DNA of 64,000 bases. Source: JAVVHH01 sp965199665. Lineage in GTDB: Bacteria; Pseudomonadota; Alphaproteobacteria; Acetobacterales; Acetobacteraceae. Within the stretch, counting starts at the first letter, position 1, and each line of letters starts with the position of its first letter. Where the stretch lies: positions 2,666,001-2,730,000 of the forward strand of contig OZ241208.1 in the NCBI GenBank assembly GCA_965199665.1. Direction: 5' to 3'. Shown in pieces: positions 35,595 through 43,532 of the stretch. The notes below the pieces were generated by a model. That model saw nothing but the letters and a program-made list of their open reading frames with translations, was not told the origin of the DNA and did not search any database. Made by a program: the position numbers and the translations under genes.

Positions 35595-37093
35595 CACTCG
35601 TCCGGCATCGGGATCGCGGGCGGGCGCGGCGCCGCCCACCACGCCGGCGGCCATTGCCACACCGCCGCCGAGCGCCACCGCGCCACTGGCTTGGCGCCCT
35701 CGAACCCTTCCGGCGCATAGCCCGGTACCCACTCGACCGTCCCCGTCAACTCCCGCCGCAGCGCGATGACCCGGACACCACCCGGATAAAGGAAGGCGCG
35801 GAAGTCGACGCCCTTGAACAAAGTGCCGCCGCCGTCGCGCAGCACCAGCGGCCGAAAGAACATGGTGTCCATGTAGGGCGGCAATGGCCCGGCGAAGTCG
35901 ACTGCCCGCGCAGCACCGTCGGTGGGTCGCGGCGCGCTCCTCCAGCACAGAGCGATTGCGGCCACGGCGGCAAGCGCCAGCGTCGTCCAGCGGGCGCCGG
36001 CCCGCTTCGGCCATAGGAGGTCGCGCAGCAGCAACGATGCCAGCAAGGCGTAACCCGGGATCGCCCAGGTGAAGTAATGGATGTTGGAGAAGCGCCACAA
36101 CCCGGTCGGCAGCAGGTCCACGTAGGACAGGTAGAACGCCCCATGCACCAGCAGGGTCAGCGCCAGCACCCGCTCCTTTGCGCCGCGGGCCAGGGCGGGG
36201 AGCAGGGCCGCCACCCCGAGGGCGATCCAATGGCTCCGTTGCAGGATGCCCTGCCCTTCCGCGAACCAGGGATACGGGTCGCTGAGCAGCACGGAGGACT
36301 TCCACCCGAAGCCGTGCCAGGTGAAGCCCAGCCGCGCGGAGTCGATCATGTAGGGGCTCTGCGCCCAGCCATAGATCGCGACGTGCAGCGCCACCGCCGG
36401 CAGCACCACCGCCGCGCCCGCCAGCACCAGCCGCGCGCCCGCGCCGGCCCAGCCCGGCGTCCGGCGCCGCTCCGCCCAGATCACCGCCGCCACACAGGGC
36501 AGCAGCACGACGACGTCGCTGGGCCGGCACACGGCGACCAACCCCATCAGCACACCGACCGTCACCGGCCGCCGCACCCCGTCCAGCCAGGCCGCCACCG
36601 CCGCCAGCAGCAGCCACAGACACGCCGCCACCGGAGTCGTGTTCCACGGCAGCACCCATTGGCGGAACAGGATGGGCGCGCTCAGCGCCGCCGCCGCGAA
36701 CAGCGCCGCGCCGATCGCGGGCGAAACACCCAACCGCCGGCCGAGTGCCACGAAGCCGCCCAGCGCGGCCAGCAGGCAGGCGAGATCGAGCGTGAAATAC
36801 GGATCGCCCGGCGTGACGAGGTCGACCGCGGCCGCCAGCAGGGAATAGCCGAGCGGGTAGTGGTGCTGCGACATGTCCAGGTTGCCGCCGAGCAACGCGG
36901 CCATGCTGCGCAGCGTCATGGACTGGTCGAACCAACCCCACCAGCCGAGCGGGCTTTCCGGGTTGGCGCCGGGTCGCGCCGGGTCATGCTGGAAGACGAC
37001 GGCGTAGCGGATCAACAGCACCAGCCCGGCCAGCACCACCGCGGCCCGATCGATCGCACCGCGGCCAAGTGCGAGCCGCCGACGGCCGATCAT
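35594..37093 (-). CDS. Polytopic membrane protein, possible GT-C-fold glycosyltransferase
   Basis: This 499-residue protein has about ten membrane helices and a C-terminal periplasmic-type segment. The first loop (WWGWFDQSMTLRSMAALLGGNLDMSQHHYPLGYSL) carries acidic, Tyr and Pro residues as in ArnT/PMT-like glycosyltransferases, which use polyprenyl-linked sugars on the outer face of the membrane; that function is inference. ATG 37093 is chosen among three close ATGs (37120, 37105, 37093). With the coupled gene after it, it may form a surface-glycan modification pair. It resembles the lone membrane protein at 16710-18011 only in general layout. Confidence 0.8.
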   Translation of the reverse strand: MIGRRRLALGRGAIDRAAVVLAGLVLLIRYAVVFQHDPARPGANPESPLGWWGWFDQSMTLRSMAALLGGNLDMSQHHYPLGYSLLAAAVDLVTPGDPYFTLDLACLLAALGGFVALGRRLGVSPAIGAALFAAAALSAPILFRQWVLPWNTTPVAACLWLLLAAVAAWLDGVRRPVTVGVLMGLVAVCRPSDVVVLLPCVAAVIWAERRRTPGWAGAGARLVLAGAAVVLPAVALHVAIYGWAQSPYMIDSARLGFTWHGFGWKSSVLLSDPYPWFAEGQGILQRSHWIALGVAALLPALARGAKERVLALTLLVHGAFYLSYVDLLPTGLWRFSNIHYFTWAIPGYALLASLLLRDLLWPKRAGARWTTLALAAVAAIALCWRSAPRPTDGAARAVDFAGPLPPYMDTMFFRPLVLRDGGGTLFKGVDFRAFLYPGGVRVIALRRELTGTVEWVPGYAPEGFEGAKPVARWRSAAVWQWPPAWWAAPRPPAIPMPDE

Positions 37094-37202
37094 GGCCGCC
37101 CCCATCCATTTCCGCTCCATCGGCTCCGCCACCAATCCGCCCTGCTCTAGCCGCCCCTCCCGACGCCCGCAATGCGACGGCCCGTCGGGGCCACAGGCCG
37201 TG

Positions 37203-37982
37203 CTACGGCGGCAGCGGCGGCCCGGCGAGCACGCCGCCATCGATCACGATGGTCTGCCCCGTCATGAACCGCCCTGCCAGCGCGGCCAGGAACACCGCAG
37301 CCCCCGCGATCTCGTCGGGCTCGCCGATGCGCCGCAGCGGCGAATCGACCGTGCGGCGGCGCAGGTTGTCCGGGTCCTCCCAGAGCGCGCGGGCGAAGTC
37401 GGTCCGCACCAGCCCGGGGGCGATGCAATTGGCCCGGATGTTCCGCGGCCCCCACTCGACGGCCAGGTTGCGGGTGAGCTGCATGTCCGCCGCCTTGGAA
37501 ACGCCATACGCCCCCAGCGTCGGCGTGCCGCGCAGCCCGGCGATGGACGACACGATGATCACGGTGCCGCCGCCCCGCTCCGCCATGCCCGGCAGCACCA
37601 TCTGGCAGAGCCAATGGTTGGAGCGGATGTTGGTGCCCATGACCCGGTCCCACGCATCGTCGGGGATGTCCTGGCCCGGGCCGAAATACGGGTTGACCGC
37701 GGCGTTGCACACCAGCGTGTCGATCCGGCCCCAGCTGTCGAGGGTGCGATCGACCAGCGCGCGGAGCTCGTCCTTGCGGCCGATGTTGCAGGCCTGCGCG
37801 ATCGCCTCGCCGCCTTGGGCGCGGATACCGGCCGCGACCGCGTCGCAGGCATCCTGCCGTCGGCTGCTGACCACGACGCGGGCGCCATGCTCGGCCATGC
37901 GCTCGGCGATGGCGCGCCCGATGCCTTTGCTCGATCCGGTGATGAGGGCGACTTGGCCGCCCATGTCGAACAAGGAGGGCAT
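37203..37982 (-). CDS. Short-chain dehydrogenase/reductase (classical)
   Basis: This 259-residue protein is a classical SDR: nucleotide motif TGSSKGIGRAIAE, NAAVNPY, catalytic Ser in IIVSSIAG, YGVSK, and the C-terminal TGQTIVIDGG. It would reduce or oxidise an alcohol or ketone with NAD(P)(H); the substrate is unknown. ATG 37982 is chosen over a TTG two codons upstream. It lies directly downstream of tRNA-Thr on the same strand, so read-through transcription from the tRNA promoter is possible. Confidence 0.92.
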   Translation of the reverse strand: MPSLFDMGGQVALITGSSKGIGRAIAERMAEHGARVVVSSRRQDACDAVAAGIRAQGGEAIAQACNIGRKDELRALVDRTLDSWGRIDTLVCNAAVNPYFGPGQDIPDDAWDRVMGTNIRSNHWLCQMVLPGMAERGGGTVIIVSSIAGLRGTPTLGAYGVSKAADMQLTRNLAVEWGPRNIRANCIAPGLVRTDFARALWEDPDNLRRRTVDSPLRRIGEPDEIAGAAVFLAALAGRFMTGQTIVIDGGVLAGPPLPP

Positions 37983-38010
37983 CGGCAACGCGCCTCGATC
38001 GGAAAGGAGA

Positions 38011-38085
<75 letters not shown>

Positions 38086-38100
38086 GCCGGAAGTGCGGGT

Positions 38101-38129
38101 CCTATACGGGTTCGGCCGGAGCAGCGCAA
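38101..38129 (-). promoter_or_regulatory. Promoter of tRNA-Thr
   Basis: On the minus strand TTGCGC (38129-38124), a 17-base spacer and TATAGG (38106-38101) precede the tRNA 5' end by 15 bases. A GC-rich discriminator follows the -10, as in stringently controlled stable-RNA promoters. Confidence 0.6.
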
Positions 38130-38300
38130 CCCGACCGCGTCAGCGCCGTGATCGACCCGAGCCGTCATGCAGCGTCGCCGCCCCACGCCAATAGTTGCAC
38201 TGCCGCGATCACATTCGCGTGATAATACCTGCCCGGACTGCTTGTGCACCGCTGCAAGTTGTTCATATCGTAAAGCAGCCACAGAACGGGGGCGACGCGA

Positions 38301-38450
38301 ATGGTCCGACGAGGGCGGACGGAACGATGGGGCCGGGTCGGCGACGTAGACCGGCAGGTCCCGGCCGGCGCAGAATTGATGCTGGCGGCCCTGCTGGGGA
38401 TCGCCGGCTGGTGGGTGATCCTGCACGCGGTATTCTGGCTTGCCGGGTGA
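38301..38450 (+). CDS. Small membrane protein (49 residues)
   Basis: This short gene codes for an Arg-rich N terminus (MVRRGRTERWGRVGDV) followed by one hydrophobic helix (LMLAALLGIAGWWVILHAVFWLAG). A purine-rich ribosome site (gggggcg) precedes ATG 38301. The positive-inside pattern predicts a single-pass inner-membrane protein. The next small gene begins at a TTG inside its last codons, so the two are likely cotranscribed. No function can be given; it is not a family I recognise. Confidence 0.6.
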   Translation: MVRRGRTERWGRVGDVDRQVPAGAELMLAALLGIAGWWVILHAVFWLAG

Positions 38451-38634
38451 CATCGCGGACGACGCAGCGCTGCCGCCAAACAGCCGCTCGTCTCCTGGCA
38501 CTCAACTCGACCGCGAGGCGCGCGCGCTTCGCGAGAACCTGAAGCGCCGCAAGGCGCAGGCCCGTTTGCGCGAGGAATCCTCGTTACAGGAAAGCTCCGA
38601 GGCCCCGGATCCGACACCGGGCCAGACGGAATAG
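38440..38634 (+). CDS. Small charged cytoplasmic protein (64 residues)
   Basis: This small protein starts at TTG 38440 and has an acidic N terminus and a strongly basic helix (REARALRENLKRRKAQARLRE) near residues 26-46 that looks like short alphaproteobacterial proteins of unknown function seen next to membrane-anchored partners. It overlaps the preceding small membrane-protein gene by 11 bases. The helix could bind nucleic acid or the membrane surface. It lies 48 bases before dcd on the same strand. Start codon and role are uncertain. Confidence 0.6.
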   Translation: MPGDIADDAALPPNSRSSPGTQLDREARALRENLKRRKAQARLREESSLQESSEAPDPTPGQTE

Positions 38635-38682
38635 CGCGATCCCCTGCTGGCCCTTCCCGGTCGCCTGCGCTAGAGCCCACGC

Positions 38683-39237
38683 ATGTCCGTGATGCCCGAC
38701 CATTGGATTCGCCGCATGGCGACCGAGCACGCCATGATCGAGCCCTTCGTCGATGGGCAGAAGCGCGATGGCGTGATCAGCTACGGCCTGTCCTCCTACG
38801 GTTACGATGCCCGCGTCTCCAACGAGTTCCGCGTGTTCACCAACGTGGACAGCGCCATCGTGGACCCGAAGAACTTCAGCTCCGACAGCTTCGTCACCCG
38901 CACCGGGGCGTCCTGCATCATCCCGCCCAACTCCTTCGCGCTGGCGCACACGGTTGAGTATTTCCGCATACCCCGCGACGTCCTGGTAATCTGCCTCGGC
39001 AAGAGCACCTACGCCCGCTGCGGCATCATCGTGAACGTCACCCCGCTCGAGCCGGAGTGGGAAGGCCAGGTCACCATCGAGATCAGCAACACCACGCCGC
39101 TGCCGGCGCGGGTCTACGCCGACGAGGGAATATGTCAGTTCTTGTTCTTGCAGGGGGCGAGTCCGCCCGAGACGAGCTACGCGGACAAGGCGGGCAAATA
39201 CATGCACCAACGGGGCGTGTCTCTCCCCCGAATGTAA
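38683..39237 (+). CDS. dcd: dCTP deaminase
   Basis: Dcd deaminates dCTP to dUTP, feeding thymidylate synthesis. The 184-residue protein has the expected SYGLSSYGYDARVSN, GKSTYARCGI and the catalytic-Glu block PLEPEWEGQVTIEISNTTPLP, followed by ADEGICQFLFL. Its length and motif order match the trimeric enzyme. ATG 38683 is used; ATG 38692 (MPDHWIRRM) is three codons downstream and equally compatible with the family. It stands 11 bases before murA. Confidence 0.97.
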   Translation: MSVMPDHWIRRMATEHAMIEPFVDGQKRDGVISYGLSSYGYDARVSNEFRVFTNVDSAIVDPKNFSSDSFVTRTGASCIIPPNSFALAHTVEYFRIPRDVLVICLGKSTYARCGIIVNVTPLEPEWEGQVTIEISNTTPLPARVYADEGICQFLFLQGASPPETSYADKAGKYMHQRGVSLPRM

Positions 39238-39248
39238 GGAAAGCCGGC

Positions 39249-40520
39249 ATGGACCGTATCCGCATCCGCGGCGGCCGTCCGCTCGAAGGCACCATCGCCA
39301 TCGGCGGCGCCAAGAACGCCGCCCTGCCGCTGATGACCGCCGGCATGCTCACCGACGAGCGCCTGACGCTCACCAATGTGCCCAAGCTGGCCGATATCGG
39401 CACCATGACCGCGCTGGTGTCCCAGCACGGCGTCGCTTGCGAGCTCAATGGCGGCACCACCAGCGCCGACCGCGTCCTCTCCATCGGCGGCCCCATCACC
39501 AACTCCGAAGCGCCCTACGACATCGTGCGCAAGATGCGCGCCTCGATCCTCGTGCTGGGCCCGCTGCTCGCCCGCATCGGCGAGGCCCGCGTCTCGCTCC
39601 CCGGCGGTTGTGCCATCGGCACCCGCCCGGTGGATTTGCACCTCAAAGGTCTCGAAGCCATGGGCGCGGTCATCTCGCTCACCGGCGGCTACATCGACAC
39701 CAAGGCCCCCACCGGGCTGCATGGCGCCAAGATCATCATGCCGTTCGTCTCGGTCGGTGCCACGGAGAACCTGCTGATGGCCGCCTGCCTGGCTGACGGC
39801 CAGACGGTACTGGCCAACGCCGCCCGCGAGCCGGAAATCATCGACCTGGCCAACTGCCTCGTCGCGATGGGGGCCGACATCGCCGGCATCGGCACCGACC
39901 GCCTCGTCGTCCAGGGCGTCAAGTCGCTGCACGGCGCCACCCACCGCATCGTCTCCGACCGCATCGAGATCGGTACCTATGCCTGTGCCGCCGTCATCAC
40001 CGGCGGCGACGTCCGGCTCCGCGGCGCCACGCTCGATCACCTCGGCTCGGTGGCCAACATCCTCGTCGAGGCCGGCGCGGAGATCTCGCAGGAGGATGGC
40101 GCGCTGCACGTCCGCCGGCTGGACGGGCTGCGCGGCGTCGATGCGATGACCGAGCCGTATCCCGGCTTCCCGACCGACATGCAGGCCCAGTTCATGGCCG
40201 TCATGGCGGTGGCCGAAGGCGCCTCGATGGTGACGGAAACGATCTTCGAGAACCGCTTCATGCACGTCCCCGAGTTGAACCGCATGGGCGCGCGCATCAA
40301 CGTGCATGGCTCGTCGGCCATCATCCGCGGCGTCTCCGCGCTTTCCGGCGCACCCGTGATGGCGACCGACCTGCGGGCGAGCTCATCGCTGGTGCTGGCC
40401 GGGCTGGCGGCGAGCGGCGAAACCGTGGTCAACCGCGTCTATCATCTCGACCGCGGCTACGAGGCACTGGAGGAGAAGCTGGCCGCGTGCGGCGCCCGTA
40501 TCGAGCGCATGGGCGGCTGA
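39249..40520 (+). CDS. murA: UDP-N-acetylglucosamine 1-carboxyvinyltransferase
   Basis: MurA makes the first committed step of peptidoglycan synthesis by adding enolpyruvate from PEP to UDP-GlcNAc. The 423-residue protein begins MDRIRIRGGRPLEGTIAIGGAKNAALPLM; the active-site cysteine C121 is in SLPGGCAIGTRP, so it should be sensitive to fosfomycin like most MurA. Downstream are FPTDMQAQFMAV and the C-terminal DLRASSSLVLAGLAA. A ribosome site (aaggaaag) precedes ATG 39249. It heads a group leading to hisG. Confidence 0.98.
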   Translation: MDRIRIRGGRPLEGTIAIGGAKNAALPLMTAGMLTDERLTLTNVPKLADIGTMTALVSQHGVACELNGGTTSADRVLSIGGPITNSEAPYDIVRKMRASILVLGPLLARIGEARVSLPGGCAIGTRPVDLHLKGLEAMGAVISLTGGYIDTKAPTGLHGAKIIMPFVSVGATENLLMAACLADGQTVLANAAREPEIIDLANCLVAMGADIAGIGTDRLVVQGVKSLHGATHRIVSDRIEIGTYACAAVITGGDVRLRGATLDHLGSVANILVEAGAEISQEDGALHVRRLDGLRGVDAMTEPYPGFPTDMQAQFMAVMAVAEGASMVTETIFENRFMHVPELNRMGARINVHGSSAIIRGVSALSGAPVMATDLRASSSLVLAGLAASGETVVNRVYHLDRGYEALEEKLAACGARIERMGG

Positions 40521-40635
40521 CCCGCCGGTCCTCATCGCGGTCTCGAGCCCGGCGTGGAGGCAGGGTTGACGGCCCGGCGGCTTCCCGCCCGGCCGCAACG
40601 ATGCTAGTGGCGCGGCTCCGTAACCGGACCGCCCC

Positions 40636-41355
40636 ATGACCGCCCCCTTTCCGGCCGCCGCCCTGGCGCCGGAGATCGACACGCCGCTCATCCTCGCCCT
40701 GCCCAAAGGCCGCATCCTCGGCGAGTGCGGCCCGTTGCTCGAGCGCGCCGGAATCGTGCCGGCGCCGGACCTGCTCGACGAGGACAGCCGCCGCCTGCGT
40801 TTCCCCACCGACGACCCGGCGCTGGACGTCGTCCGCGTCCGCCCCTTCGACGTCGCCACCTTTGTCGCCTTCGGGGCGGCCCATATCGGCATCTGCGGCG
40901 CGGACGTGCTGATGGAGTTCGACTATCCGGAGATCTACGCGCCGCTCGACCTCGGCATCGGGGCCTGCCGGGTCAGCGTGGCCGAACCGGTCGAGCAGGC
41001 CGGGTTGGAAAGCGACGACGCCTGGTCGCCCCGCGGGCCGGCCACTTGGTCGCGCATCCGCGTCGCCACCAAATACCCCAACATCGCCCGCAAGCACTTC
41101 GCCAGCCGCGGCGTGCAGGCCGAGATCGTGCATCTGAACGGCGCCATGGAGCTGGCGCCCGGCCTCGGACTCTCTCGCTTGATCGTGGATCTGGTGCAGA
41201 CCGGCAGCACGCTGAAAGCCAACGGCCTGGTCGAGACGGAGGTGATCGCGCCCGTGACCAGCCGCCTGATCGTCAACCGAACCGCACTCAAGACGCGCCC
41301 GGAAGCCGTGAACGCCCTCGTGGCCCGCTTCCGCGCCGCCAAGGACGCCGCTTGA
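40636..41355 (+). CDS. hisG: ATP phosphoribosyltransferase, short form
   Basis: HisG makes phosphoribosyl-ATP, the first step of histidine synthesis. The 239-residue protein lacks the C-terminal regulatory domain of long HisG, so it should need the regulatory partner HisZ, which is not coded in this window. Motifs are LALPKGRILGE, GAAHIGICGADVL and the PRPP-type loop IVDLVQTGSTLKANGL. It is preceded by a 115-base gap after murA and is coupled to hisD by a TTGA overlap. The murA-hisG-hisD order is common in alphaproteobacteria. Confidence 0.96.
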   Translation: MTAPFPAAALAPEIDTPLILALPKGRILGECGPLLERAGIVPAPDLLDEDSRRLRFPTDDPALDVVRVRPFDVATFVAFGAAHIGICGADVLMEFDYPEIYAPLDLGIGACRVSVAEPVEQAGLESDDAWSPRGPATWSRIRVATKYPNIARKHFASRGVQAEIVHLNGAMELAPGLGLSRLIVDLVQTGSTLKANGLVETEVIAPVTSRLIVNRTALKTRPEAVNALVARFRAAKDAA

Positions 41356-42644
41356 AGCGCCTCCAGACCACGGACGCCGGGTTCCCCGACGCCTTCCGCA
41401 CCTTGGTCGCCGATGGCCGCGACACCACGGCCCGCGTCGACGCGCCGGTGGCCGCCATCATCGCCGACCTCCGCGCCCGCGGCGACGACGCGCTGATCGA
41501 CTACACCGCCCGTTTCGACCGGCTCGACCTCACCCCCGCCACCCTGCGCGTCACACCGGACGAAATCGACGCGGCGGCGGCGGCGGTTCCGGCTCCGTTG
41601 CTCGACGCGCTCGACCTCGCGGCCCGGCGGATCGAGGCGTTCCATCGCGCGCAGATGCCGACCGATCTCGAGCAGACGGATGCCGCCGGGCTGCAGCTGG
41701 GGATGCGTTGGTCGCCGCTCGACGCGGTGGGCCTGTATGTGCCGGGCGGCAAGGCGGCCTACCCGTCCTCCGTGCTGATGAATGCGCTGCCGGCTCGTGT
41801 CGCCGGTGTCGGCCGCATCGCCATGTGCGTCCCCTGCCCCGGCGGCCATCTCGAACCGCTCGTGCTGGCCGCCGCCCAGCGCGCCGGCGTGGCGGAGATC
41901 TACCGCGTCGGCGGGGCGCAGGCCGTCGCGGCGCTCGCCTACGGCACCGCCACGGTGGCCCCGGTCGACCGCATCGTCGGCCCCGGCAATGCCTACGTCG
42001 CCGAAGCCAAGCGCCAGGTGTTCGGCCGCGTCGGCATCGACAGCATCGCCGGCCCCTCCGAAGTCGTCATCCTCGCCGATGGCGGCAACGATCCGGACGA
42101 CATCGCGATCGACCTGCTGGCCCAGGCCGAGCACGACGAGAACTCGCAAAGCATCCTGATCACTAACGATTCGGCGCTGGCCGACGCCGTGGCCCAGGCG
42201 GTCGAGCGGGCGCTTGCCACCTTGCCCCGCGCCGCCATCGCCGGCGCGAGCTGGCGCGACCATGGCTGCATCGTGGTCGCGCGCGACTGGGACGAAGCGA
42301 TCGGCCTCGTCAACGACCTCGCCCCCGAGCACCTGCAGATCATGGTGGCCGACCCCCAGGCGCTGTTCCGCCGCATCCGCCACGCCGGCGCCGCCTTTCT
42401 CGGGGCGCATTGCCCGGAGGCGGTCGGCGACTACGTGGCCGGACCCAACCACGTGCTGCCCACCGGGCGCACCGCTCGTTTCGCCTCCGGCCTGTCGGTG
42501 TTCGACTTCCTCAAGCGCACCACCTGGGTCCAGTGCGACCGGGCCGCGCTCGGCCGTGTCGGGCCCGCCGCGGTTGCCCTGGCGGAAGCCGAGGGACTCG
42601 AAGCCCACGCCCGCAGCATTCGCCAACGATTGTCCCGCGCTTGA
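41352..42644 (+). CDS. hisD: Histidinol dehydrogenase
   Basis: HisD carries out the last two steps of histidine synthesis, oxidising L-histidinol to histidine with NAD+ and zinc. The 430-residue protein starts at TTG 41352, which overlaps the hisG stop; no ATG lies near the conserved N terminus (KRLQTTDAGFPDAF). Recognisable blocks are GLYVPGGKAAYPSSVLMNALPARVAGV, GPGNAYVAEAKRQVFG, the zinc-site segment AQAEHDENSQ and GPNHVLPTGRTARFASGLSV near the C terminus. Its length is normal. Confidence 0.97.
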   Translation: MKRLQTTDAGFPDAFRTLVADGRDTTARVDAPVAAIIADLRARGDDALIDYTARFDRLDLTPATLRVTPDEIDAAAAAVPAPLLDALDLAARRIEAFHRAQMPTDLEQTDAAGLQLGMRWSPLDAVGLYVPGGKAAYPSSVLMNALPARVAGVGRIAMCVPCPGGHLEPLVLAAAQRAGVAEIYRVGGAQAVAALAYGTATVAPVDRIVGPGNAYVAEAKRQVFGRVGIDSIAGPSEVVILADGGNDPDDIAIDLLAQAEHDENSQSILITNDSALADAVAQAVERALATLPRAAIAGASWRDHGCIVVARDWDEAIGLVNDLAPEHLQIMVADPQALFRRIRHAGAAFLGAHCPEAVGDYVAGPNHVLPTGRTARFASGLSVFDFLKRTTWVQCDRAALGRVGPAAVALAEAEGLEAHARSIRQRLSRA

Positions 42645-42714
42645 CCGGCCCGGCGCCCGTACTCATGTTCCGGTCCGTGAACCAGGTGAAGCCCATGAAA
42701 GACCAAGGAACCGG

Positions 42715-42933
42715 ATGTCCAAAGAAGATATGATCGAATTCAGCGGCACCGTTCAGGAGCTGCTGCCCAACGCCATGTTCCGCGTGAAGCTGGATAACGA
42801 GCACAGTATCCTGGCCCACACCTCCGGCAAGATGCGCAAGAACCGCATCCGCGTGCTGGCGGGCGACCGGGTCAACGTCGAGATGACGCCCTACGACCTG
42901 TCCAAGGGCCGGATCACGTTCCGCTTCAAGTAA
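42715..42933 (+). CDS. infA: Translation initiation factor IF-1
   Basis: IF-1 is the 72-residue OB-fold factor that binds the A site of the 30S subunit during initiation. The sequence is MSKEDMIEFSGTVQELLPNA followed by FRVKLDN, ILAHTSGKMRKNRIRVLAGD and the C-terminal YDLSKGRITFRFK, all as in the family. It starts an alphaproteobacterial block infA-maf-RNase G-like-yacG-tRNA, with the maf gene 8 bases downstream. Confidence 0.98.
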   Translation: MSKEDMIEFSGTVQELLPNAMFRVKLDNEHSILAHTSGKMRKNRIRVLAGDRVNVEMTPYDLSKGRITFRFK

Positions 42934-42941
42934 CGCCGGCC

Positions 42942-43532
42942 ATGTCCGAGGGCGGGCCGACCCGGCCCCCGCTCGTGCTCGCCTCCGCGAGCCCCCGCCG
43001 CCTCGAGTTGCTCGCGCAACTGGGCGTGGTCCCCGACCGCGTGGTCGCCACCGACATCGACGAGACGCCTGGGCCCGCCGAGCTGCCGCGCCTCTACGCA
43101 GAGCGGATGGCCGCCGAGAAGGCCACCGCGGCGGCGACCCTCGGCACCTACACGCTCGCCGCCGATACGGTCGTCGCCCTCGGCCGGCGCATCCTGCCCA
43201 AGGCGGAGACGGCCGACAGCGTGCGGCATTGCCTCGAGCTGCTCTCGGGCCGCCGACACGCCGTGTTGACGGCGCTCGTCCTGGTCGGCCCCGATGGCGG
43301 CCGGTCCGCACGGGTCTGCACCACCGCGGTCGCGTTCTCCCGCCTCACCGCCGACCAGCTCGAGGCCTACGTCGCCTGCGGCGAAGGCGTCGGCAAGGCG
43401 GGCGGCTACGCCATCCAGGGCCGCGCCGCTGCCTTCACCCGCCTGCTGCTGGGCAGCTATAACGGCGTGGTCGGGCTTCCCCTGTTCGAGACGGCGCAGT
43501 TGCTGCGCGGGCGCGGTTTCCCCGTTCCGTGA
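42942..43532 (+). CDS. maf: Maf-like nucleotide pyrophosphatase
   Basis: Maf proteins hydrolyse non-canonical or excess nucleoside triphosphates (dTTP, UTP or modified bases) and have been linked to septum control. The 196-residue protein has the N-terminal LVLASASPRRLELLAQLG, the catalytic ADTVVALG block with its Asp, SGRRHAVLTA, and GVGKAGGYAIQGRAA near the C terminus, as in YhdE-type dTTP/UTP pyrophosphatases. Its stop overlaps the GTG of the RNase-like gene, a standard arrangement in this operon. Confidence 0.95.
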   Translation: MSEGGPTRPPLVLASASPRRLELLAQLGVVPDRVVATDIDETPGPAELPRLYAERMAAEKATAAATLGTYTLAADTVVALGRRILPKAETADSVRHCLELLSGRRHAVLTALVLVGPDGGRSARVCTTAVAFSRLTADQLEAYVACGEGVGKAGGYAIQGRAAAFTRLLLGSYNGVVGLPLFETAQLLRGRGFPVP

